Of a stretch of DNA of 11,511 nucleotides, positions 6,560 through 11,511 are shown piece by piece. Numbering within the stretch: the first letter of the stretch is position 1; each line of letters begins with the position of its first letter. The stretch spans positions 11,590-23,100 of the forward strand of contig PQAK01000196.1 in assembly GCA_003105225.1 (NCBI GenBank), written 5' to 3'. The notes under the pieces were generated by a model. That model did no database searches and was not told the origin of the DNA. It saw only the letters and a list, made by a program, of their open reading frames with translations. The position numbers and the translations under genes were made by a program. The stretch comes from Deltaproteobacteria bacterium (GTDB lineage Bacteria; Desulfobacterota; Deferrimicrobia; Deferrimicrobiales; Deferrimicrobiaceae).

Positions 6560-7402
6560 GTGGGAAAGAAACCGATGTCGCTGCTGGCGGTCGGGATGAT
6601 CCTGGCCCTCGCCTCGGGCGGTTGCACCGTGATGGGAAGCACCTATGCGAAGAAAGTGGGCGAGGCGGAGGGCCTTGCCCGGGAACTGGCGGCTCTACAG
6701 CAGAAATACAAGGACCTTTCCGCCGAAAATGCGGCGTTGAATGCGCAGGTTGCCAGCCTGACCGAGGACCGGGACCGGCTGGCGGCCGACAACCTGAACC
6801 TGGAGAACGTGCTCCAGGCGAAATCCGATACCCTGACCGGCACGATCCTGGAGCTGCGGCAGAAAATCGCGGTCCTGGAAACCGAGAACCGGCGGCTCCG
6901 GCTGGAGATCGCCGACCTGCAGAAATCCCGCGAGGAGACCCAAAAGGCCAGCAAGACGTACGAAGACCTGATGGAAAAGATGAAGGGGGAGATCGCCGAG
7001 GGGCAGATGACGATATCGGAACTCAAGGGCAAGCTGACCGTCAACATGGTGGACGCCATCCTCTTCGACTCCGGCAAGGCGGAGGTGAAGACCGGGGGGC
7101 AGGCCATCCTGCAGAAGATCGTCTCCATCCTCGCGGACGTGAAAGACAAGTCGATCCGGATCGAGGGACACACGGACAACGTGCCGATCGTCGGGATGCT
7201 GGCGAAGAAATACCCCACCAATTGGGAGCTGTCCGCGGCGCGCGCCCTCAACGTCGCCCGCTACCTCCAGGAGCAGGGGATCGATCCCGCCAACCTTTCC
7301 GCGGTCGCCTACGGGGAGTACAAGCCGGTCGCGGCGAACGACGCCCCGGAGGGGAGGGCGAAGAACCGGCGGATCGAGATCATCCTGGCGCCGAAGGAAT
7401 AA
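6560..7402 (+). CDS. OmpA/MotB-domain peptidoglycan-binding lipoprotein with long coiled coil
   Basis: A 280-residue envelope protein expected to be anchored in a membrane by lipid and to hold peptidoglycan through its C-terminus. A short signal peptide (KK, hydrophobic core) ends at ASGGC with Cys22 as the likely lipidated residue. Residues about 32-156 are charged Leu/Ala/Glu/Lys heptads predicting a long coiled coil. The C-terminal OmpA domain (about 158-278) shows ILFDSGKAEVK, GHTDNVPI (Asp206), NWELSAARALNVARYL (Arg228), YGEYKPVA and NRRIEI, the standard diaminopimelate-binding set. The GHTDNVPI...NWELSAARA form is the MotB-like variant, but there is no transmembrane helix and no motor gene nearby, so a structural role is more likely. 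Start is GTG at 6560 with a perfect AGGAGG (6548-6553) six bases upstream. It is followed after 7 nt by the thioesterase gene on the same mRNA. Confidence 0.9.
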   Translation: MGKKPMSLLAVGMILALASGGCTVMGSTYAKKVGEAEGLARELAALQQKYKDLSAENAALNAQVASLTEDRDRLAADNLNLENVLQAKSDTLTGTILELRQKIAVLETENRRLRLEIADLQKSREETQKASKTYEDLMEKMKGEIAEGQMTISELKGKLTVNMVDAILFDSGKAEVKTGGQAILQKIVSILADVKDKSIRIEGHTDNVPIVGMLAKKYPTNWELSAARALNVARYLQEQGIDPANLSAVAYGEYKPVAANDAPEGRAKNRRIEIILAPKE

Positions 7403-7409
7403 GGAAGCG

Positions 7410-7877
7410 ATGGCAGCCGGTCCCAAGCCGGTCTCGGCATCCCGGCTGGCGCTGTCGCAGGTGATGACGCCGCTGGACGCAAACGTCAGCGGGAACGTCC
7501 ACGGCGGCAACATCATGAAACTGGCGGACGAGGCGGCGGGGGTCGTCGCGATCCGCCACTCCGGGGGCAACGTCGTAACCGCTACGGTCGACCGGTTCGA
7601 TTTCCACGCCCCGGTGTACGTCGGGAACCTGGTGACCGTAAAGGCATCGCTCAACTACGTCGGGCGCACATCGATGGAAATCGGCGTCCGCGTCGAGGCG
7701 GAAGATCTTCGGACCGGGAAAAAAACGCACACCAATTCGTGCTACATCACCATGGTGGCGATCGATGCGAACGGCAGGCCCGTCGAGGTCCCGCGGCTGA
7801 TCCTGGAGACCGACGAGGACCGGCGCAGGAACCGGGCGGCCATTCTGCGCGTCCAGGAGCGTAAAAAAGGCAAGTGA
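7410..7877 (+). CDS. Hotdog-fold acyl-CoA thioesterase (YciA/ACOT type)
   Basis: A 155-residue cytoplasmic enzyme predicted to hydrolyse acyl-CoA to free acid and CoA. Family signatures: VMTPLDANVSGNVHGGNIMKLADEAAG (positions 18-44 in outline), where Asn25, His31-Gly32-Gly33 and the probable catalytic Asp40 fall where YciA-type enzymes have them; TATVDRFDFHAPVYVGN (57-73); YVGRTSMEIGVRVEAED (83-99); and VAIDANGRPVEVP (116-128). The last ~25 residues are a charged helix common in this family. Chain-length preference cannot be read from the sequence. Start ATG at 7410 has AAGGAAG 2-9 nt upstream and lies 7 nt after the lipoprotein stop, so the two are almost certainly cotranscribed. A functional link to the lipoprotein is not obvious. 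Confidence 0.9.
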   Translation: MAAGPKPVSASRLALSQVMTPLDANVSGNVHGGNIMKLADEAAGVVAIRHSGGNVVTATVDRFDFHAPVYVGNLVTVKASLNYVGRTSMEIGVRVEAEDLRTGKKTHTNSCYITMVAIDANGRPVEVPRLILETDEDRRRNRAAILRVQERKKGK

Positions 7878-7924
7878 TCCCGATCGACCCCGTTCAGACC
7901 GGTTCCGCCATGATCCGCCTCCCT

Positions 7925-7962
7925 GGAAGCGCGCAAGAATACGCTCCTCCCTTGTTTTCTTT
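7925..7962 (+). terminator. Weak candidate intrinsic terminator after the thioesterase gene
   Basis: GGAAGCG (7925-7931) can pair with CGCTCC (7942-7947), with one bulged A and a 10-nt loop. After TCCC a T-rich stretch follows (TTGTTTTCTTT, 7952-7962). The stem is short and the T tract interrupted, so partial termination at best is likely. Position fits the end of the lipoprotein-thioesterase unit, ahead of epmA. The rest of the 113-nt gap (7878-7990) shows no convincing promoter. Confidence 0.3.
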
Positions 7963-7990
7963 CCGCCGGATTGGATTACGATAGGAAGGA

Positions 7991-9010
7991 ATGGCCTTCC
8001 CGTATCCCAGAGCCGTAGAAACCTGGAGGCGACTGGCGAAAGGCGAACTCCCCCGGGAGACGCTGCGCCTGCGGTCCCGGATCCTCGACCGGATCCGCGC
8101 GTATTTCCGCGCCCGCGGGTTTCTCGAGGTCGACCCGCCGATCGCCGTCCCGTTCCCGAACATCGACCCGAACGTCTATCCCGTGACCGTTTCGGATGCG
8201 GGCGGGCGGGCATCGCGGCGGTTCCTCCACACCTCCCCGGAGCTGTCGATGAAAAAGCTCCTCGCGGCGGGCTGCGGCAACATCTTCTACCTGGGCAAGG
8301 TGTTCCGGGACCGGGAAGGGTCCCCCCTCCACCATCCCGAGTTCACGATGCTGGAATGGTACCGGGTCGGAGAATCCGCGGATGCCGTGATGCAGGACGT
8401 GGAGGGGCTGGCGCGGGACCTGGCTCGGGAGATCCACGGCCGTGAGGAAATCCGGAGGGGAAACGGCGCCGTTTCCCTCGCCGGGCCGTGGACCCGGTGG
8501 GAGTTGTCGGACGCCTTCGGTGCTCTCCTCGGGGCCCCGATGGACGAGGAAGCCCCCCTGCGGGCGGCCCTCGCGAAGAAGGGCCTTCGGCCGGGAGCAT
8601 CGGAATCCTGGGAGGACCTTTTCTTCCGCGCCTGCGTGGACGTGATCGAACCCGCCTTGCGGGACAAGGGGACGGTCTTCCTCACCGGATTCCCTTCCGC
8701 GCTCGCGGCGATGGCGAAACGGCGCGCGGGGCGCGAAGGAACCTGCGAGCGGTTCGAGGGGTATCTCTGCGGGGTGGAGCTCGTCAACGGATACGAGGAG
8801 CTGACCGATCCCCTCGAGCAGGAAACGCGCCTCCGGCAACTGGCCGACCGGCACGAGCATCGGACGGGGATTGCGCTTCCGGTCGACCCCGGTTTCCTCG
8901 AAGCGCTTCGCATGGGGCTGCCGCCCTGCTCGGGGGCCGCCCTCGGCGTCGACCGCATGGCGATGCTGCTGCTGGGAAAGGAAACCATCGAGGACGTCGC
9001 CCTCCGATGA
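7991..9010 (+). CDS. epmA: Elongation factor P lysyltransferase (EpmA/GenX/PoxA), class II aaRS paralogue
   Basis: A 339-residue homologue of the lysyl-tRNA synthetase catalytic core. It activates (R)-beta-lysine or lysine and transfers it to a conserved Lys of EF-P, helping ribosomes through polyproline stretches. Class II motifs are clear: motif 1 around FLEVDPPI (44-51), HTSPELSMKKLLAAG (80-94), motif 2 FRDREGSPLHHPEFTMLEWYR (105-125, in outline), ERFEGYLCGVELVNGYEEL (253-271) and motif 3 GAALGVDRMAMLLLG (315-329). There is no N-terminal anticodon-binding (OB) domain, which separates it from LysRS. The C-terminus stops about six residues short of E. coli EpmA. Start ATG at 7991 follows AGGAAGGA immediately, a tight spacing; no other start fits. 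TGA overlaps the next gene's ATG by 4 nt. EF-P and the aminomutase EpmB are not in the window. Confidence 0.95.
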   Translation: MAFPYPRAVETWRRLAKGELPRETLRLRSRILDRIRAYFRARGFLEVDPPIAVPFPNIDPNVYPVTVSDAGGRASRRFLHTSPELSMKKLLAAGCGNIFYLGKVFRDREGSPLHHPEFTMLEWYRVGESADAVMQDVEGLARDLAREIHGREEIRRGNGAVSLAGPWTRWELSDAFGALLGAPMDEEAPLRAALAKKGLRPGASESWEDLFFRACVDVIEPALRDKGTVFLTGFPSALAAMAKRRAGREGTCERFEGYLCGVELVNGYEELTDPLEQETRLRQLADRHEHRTGIALPVDPGFLEALRMGLPPCSGAALGVDRMAMLLLGKETIEDVALR

Positions 9011-10179
9011 ACCGCCCCCGGGTCCTGCTGTTCCTGCTCTCCTTCGGCCACATGTGCACCGACATCGTGCAGGGGGCGCTTCCCGCGCTCCTGCCGTACC
9101 TCAAGGACCGGTTTTCCCTTTCCTACACGGTGACGGGGGCGCTGCTGCTCGCCGCCCACCTGACCTCTTCGGTGATCCAGCCGCTGTTCGGGTACGTGAC
9201 GGACCGCAAGCCGTTCCCGGTCCTCCTGGCCGTGGGGTGCCTGGTCTCCGGCGCGGGCATCGCGCTCGTGCCGTTCTCCCCCGGGTTCGCGTGGCTCGTC
9301 GCATTCGTGATGTTCACGGGGCTTGGAACCGCCGCTTTCCACCCGGAGGGGTTCAAGGCGACCGCCTGCATCGCCTCCGTGAAGCGGGCGACGGGGATGT
9401 CCCTGTTCTCGGTGGGGGGAAACCTGGGGTTCTCCATCGGCGCTCCCGCCGCCATCTTCCTGGTCTCCCGGTACGGCCTGCACGGCGCCGCCGGGCTCCT
9501 GGCCCCCGCCGCGCTGGCGGGGGCGCTGTTCCTGCCCGCGCTGCCGCACATCCGCCGGCGGATCGCGGAAGTCGCCGAACGGCCCGCGCCGCCGGGCCGC
9601 AACGGCGTGGAACGTCCCCTCTACGCGGTATCCCTCATCGTGCTGATCGTCGTCTTCCGTTCCTGGACGCAGCTGGGCCTGGCCACCTACATTCCGTTCC
9701 TGTACCGCGCCGAACTATCGGAAAACCCCGATTTCGTCGCGATGCTGCTCTTCCTGTTTTTGGGCGCGGGGACGATCGGCACCCTTGCCGGGGGCCCCCT
9801 CGCCGACCGGATCGGGCACCGGAAGATGCTGTTCGCCTCGATGGCCCTCCAGGTTCCCCTCGTCCACCTGTTCCTCATCTCGAAGGGATGGCTCGTTTTC
9901 GCGCTGGCGGCCGCGGTGGGCGCCACCATCGTGTCGACCTTCTCGGTGACCATCGTCATGGCGCAGGAACTGTTCCCCCGCAGGATGGCGACGGCGTCGG
10001 GGGCGATCGCGGGTTTCGCCATCGGAACGGGGGGAATCGGCGTTACCCTTCTGGGGATGGTGGCCGACCGGTACGGCGTGCCCGCCGCCGCCCATCTCAT
10101 CAACGTCCTGCCGGCGGCCGGCGCCCTGCTGGCGCTCGGCCTCCCCATCCCCTGGAAGCAGGCGCAGGAATTGGCATAG
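9007..10179 (+). CDS. MFS transporter, fosmidomycin-resistance (Fsr) family
   Basis: A 390-residue inner-membrane protein with about 12 hydrophobic segments in two six-helix halves joined by a charged loop (about 182-205). The first half is typical of the Fsr family: SFGHMCTDIVQGALPALLPYL (12-32, in outline), LTSSVIQPLFGYVTDRKP (52-69), GTAAFHPEGFKA (107-118) and FSVGGNLGFSIGAP (134-147). The second half has the repeated MFS loop motif GGPLADRIGHRK (262-273). Family members export fosmidomycin or other small molecules by proton antiport; the real substrate is unknown. The ATG at 9007 overlaps the epmA stop (ATGA), so translation is coupled to epmA and no separate promoter is needed. No own Shine-Dalgarno of note. 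It ends 43 nt before the EmrA-like gene. The frame remains open far upstream within epmA, but that portion is not membrane-protein-like. Confidence 0.9.
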   Translation: MNRPRVLLFLLSFGHMCTDIVQGALPALLPYLKDRFSLSYTVTGALLLAAHLTSSVIQPLFGYVTDRKPFPVLLAVGCLVSGAGIALVPFSPGFAWLVAFVMFTGLGTAAFHPEGFKATACIASVKRATGMSLFSVGGNLGFSIGAPAAIFLVSRYGLHGAAGLLAPAALAGALFLPALPHIRRRIAEVAERPAPPGRNGVERPLYAVSLIVLIVVFRSWTQLGLATYIPFLYRAELSENPDFVAMLLFLFLGAGTIGTLAGGPLADRIGHRKMLFASMALQVPLVHLFLISKGWLVFALAAAVGATIVSTFSVTIVMAQELFPRRMATASGAIAGFAIGTGGIGVTLLGMVADRYGVPAAAHLINVLPAAGALLALGLPIPWKQAQELA

Positions 10180-10222
10180 AATACCGGTTCGACTTCGACG
10201 CCGGCGGGCAAGGAGAACGCGG

Positions 10223-11368
10223 ATGGGAGAGGAAGAAAACGGAAGCGGCAACGGCAGGGGAAGGTCCCGCCGGAAGGTCGCGCTGGGGATATTCGTCGCC
10301 GCATCCCTTGTGACGATCGTCTCCGGCGCATCCTACTGGTGGTACCGCCAGACCCACATCGCCACCGACGATGCGTTCGTGGAGGGGCGGATCCACCCCA
10401 TATCCGCCCGCATCCAGGGGACGGTGGTCGAGGTGCTGGTCGACGACAACCAGCCGGTGAAGAAGGGGCAGCCGCTGGTCCGGATCGACCCGCAGCCCTT
10501 CGCCGTCCGGGTCGCGGCCGCGGAGGCGGCGCTGTCCTCCGCCCGCTCGGACGCCTCCGCCGCGCGATCGGACATCGAGGCCGCGAAGGAAGACCTTGCG
10601 GCGGCCCGCTCGCAGCTGGCGCAGGAGAAGGCGGCCGTCGAGGCCGCGCGGTCCCGGTCCGCCCTCGCCGCGGCCCGGCTCGCGCAGGCGCGCAGGGACG
10701 CGGAGCGCGCGAAGAGCCTGTTCGGCCGGCACTCCATCAGCCGCGAGCGGAACGAGAAGGTCCAGACGGATCTCGAGGTCGCCAAAGCCCAGGACGACGC
10801 GGCGAGGGAAGAGCTGCGCCTCGCCGAGGCCGCCGTCCCGACGGCGCAGGCGCTGATCTCCCAGCGGCAGGCGGTCATCCTGCAGCGGGAAGCCAAGACC
10901 GGCCAGCGGCGCGCCGACGTGAAGCAGAAGGTATCCGCGCTCGCAGAGGCGAGGCTGTACGCGGGGTACACCGAGGTCGCCGCCCCCGTGGACGGGTACA
11001 TCACCCGCAAAAACGTGGAATCGGGACAGGTCGTCTCCCCGGGCCAGCTGCTCCTCGCCGTCGCCTCCCTTTCCGACGTCTGGGTGGTGGCCAACTACAA
11101 GGAAACCCAGATCGGGAAGATCCGCCCCGGCCTGCCGGTCCGCATCGGCGTGGACACCTATCCCGGCAGGAAGTTCAAGGGGAAGGTGGACAGCATCATG
11201 GCGGGCACCGGCTCCGCCTTCTCCCTCTTCCCCCCGGAAAACGCCACCGGGAACTACGTCAAGGTCGTGCAGCGGGTGCCGGTGAAGATCGTCCTCGACC
11301 GGGGGGAAGACACGGGCCACATCCTGCGGATCGGGATGTCCGTCGAGCCCACGGTGCTGGTCCCCTAG
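10223..11368 (+). CDS. EmrA-type HlyD-family periplasmic adaptor of an MFS multidrug exporter
   Basis: A 381-residue inner-membrane-anchored adaptor. A cytoplasmic basic leader (1-18) and one transmembrane helix (about 19-41) precede the periplasmic part. IATDDAFVEGRIHPISARIQGTV (46-68, in outline) and VKKGQPLVRIDP are the first half of the lipoyl domain. An Ala/Arg/Glu-rich coiled-coil hairpin runs from about 94 to 248. VAAPVDGYITRKNVESGQVV (252-271, in outline) is the second lipoyl half, followed by VWVVANYKETQI and the EmrA hallmark GTGSAFSLFPPENATGNYVKVVQRVPV (328-354, in outline). It should pair with the EmrB-like pump beginning 12 nt downstream and with a TolC-like channel encoded elsewhere. 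AAGGAGA six bases before ATG 10223 is a good ribosome-binding site. No EmrR/MarR-type regulator is seen beside it. Confidence 0.93.
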   Translation: MGEEENGSGNGRGRSRRKVALGIFVAASLVTIVSGASYWWYRQTHIATDDAFVEGRIHPISARIQGTVVEVLVDDNQPVKKGQPLVRIDPQPFAVRVAAAEAALSSARSDASAARSDIEAAKEDLAAARSQLAQEKAAVEAARSRSALAAARLAQARRDAERAKSLFGRHSISRERNEKVQTDLEVAKAQDDAAREELRLAEAAVPTAQALISQRQAVILQREAKTGQRRADVKQKVSALAEARLYAGYTEVAAPVDGYITRKNVESGQVVSPGQLLLAVASLSDVWVVANYKETQIGKIRPGLPVRIGVDTYPGRKFKGKVDSIMAGTGSAFSLFPPENATGNYVKVVQRVPVKIVLDRGEDTGHILRIGMSVEPTVLVP

Positions 11369-11380
11369 GCGAGAACCCCG

Positions 11381-11511
11381 ATGAACGGAGGGGACCGGTT
11401 CGGCAACGCGGTCGGGGCGATGCGGGAGAGCAAGTGGATCGTCGCCGTCACCGTGATGCTCCCCACCCTGATCGAGATCATCGACACGAGCGTCGCGAAC
11501 GTCTCCCTCGA
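11381..11511 (+). CDS. EmrB-type MFS multidrug exporter (DHA2 family), N-terminus only, cut by right edge
   Basis: 43 codons are visible. After a short polar leader, KWIVAVTVMLPTLIEIIDTSVANVSL forms the first transmembrane helix and ends in the DHA2/14-TMS signature (usually IDTSVVNVALP). This fits the EmrB family and the EmrA-type adaptor 12 nt upstream, so the two form a tripartite-pump operon. The start at 11381 has only a weak GAGAA upstream (11371-11375). Met14 in the same frame is an alternative, also without a clear Shine-Dalgarno. The rest of the pump is outside the window. Confidence 0.85.
   Translation, partial: MNGGDRFGNAVGAMRESKWIVAVTVMLPTLIEIIDTSVANVSL

Noticed and set aside
7952..7982. 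Sigma-70-like promoter TTGTTT / TACGAT for epmA
   Set aside because: The spacer is 19 bp, both boxes are poor, and transcription would begin at or inside the start codon region.
8488..9006. 173-codon N-terminal extension of the Fsr-type MFS frame
   Set aside because: It is an out-of-frame reading of epmA; the membrane protein begins at the ATG at 9007.

Overview
The window is GC-rich, densely coded bacterial DNA from a Gram-negative organism. Two RND/HlyD-type export systems, a lipoprotein with an OmpA peptidoglycan-binding domain, a periplasmic c3-type tetraheme cytochrome, a Tat-exported multicopper oxidase and an EF-P lysyltransferase (EpmA/GenX) together suggest a deltaproteobacterial-grade organism (Desulfuromonadia or a related lineage). 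This placement is inference from gene content and protein style; there is no rRNA or marker tree in the window.

Left half (1-6392), all on the minus strand. In transcription order: a small tetraheme cytochrome c3-like protein (6036-6392), a stand-alone HD-GYP domain protein (5209-5865), an RND membrane-fusion lipoprotein (3908-5134), an HAE1-type RND pump (661-3900, GTG start 7 nt after the adaptor stop) and the N-terminus of a multicopper oxidase that leaves the window at base 1. Gaps between genes are 170, 74, 7 and 136 nt. Adaptor and pump are certainly one unit, and HD-GYP may be cotranscribed with them. No outer-membrane TolC-like partner is present in the window.

Right half (6560-11511), all on the plus strand. 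An OmpA-domain lipoprotein (6560-7402) is followed after 7 nt by a hotdog-fold acyl-CoA thioesterase (7410-7877). After a 113-nt gap, which holds a weak terminator candidate, come epmA (7991-9010), an Fsr-type MFS transporter overlapping it by 4 nt (9007-10179), an EmrA-type HlyD adaptor (10223-11368) and the start of an EmrB/DHA2-type MFS pump (from 11381, cut by the right edge). The two halves diverge from a 167-bp intergenic region (6393-6559) that must hold promoters for both directions.

The genes fall into three themes: envelope export (RND pair, Fsr, EmrAB), envelope redox and structure (cytochrome, multicopper oxidase, OmpA lipoprotein), and single housekeeping or regulatory genes (EpmA, thioesterase, HD-GYP). 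I saw no tRNA, rRNA, CRISPR, insertion sequence or phage gene, and no stretch over 300 bases without a gene. I do not see a clearly new biological system. The points most worth a second look are the HD-GYP protein with an altered HDIGK motif beside an efflux operon, the epmA-fsr translational overlap, guanine homopolymers at two functionally sensitive places, and a possible CTG start for the RND adaptor.
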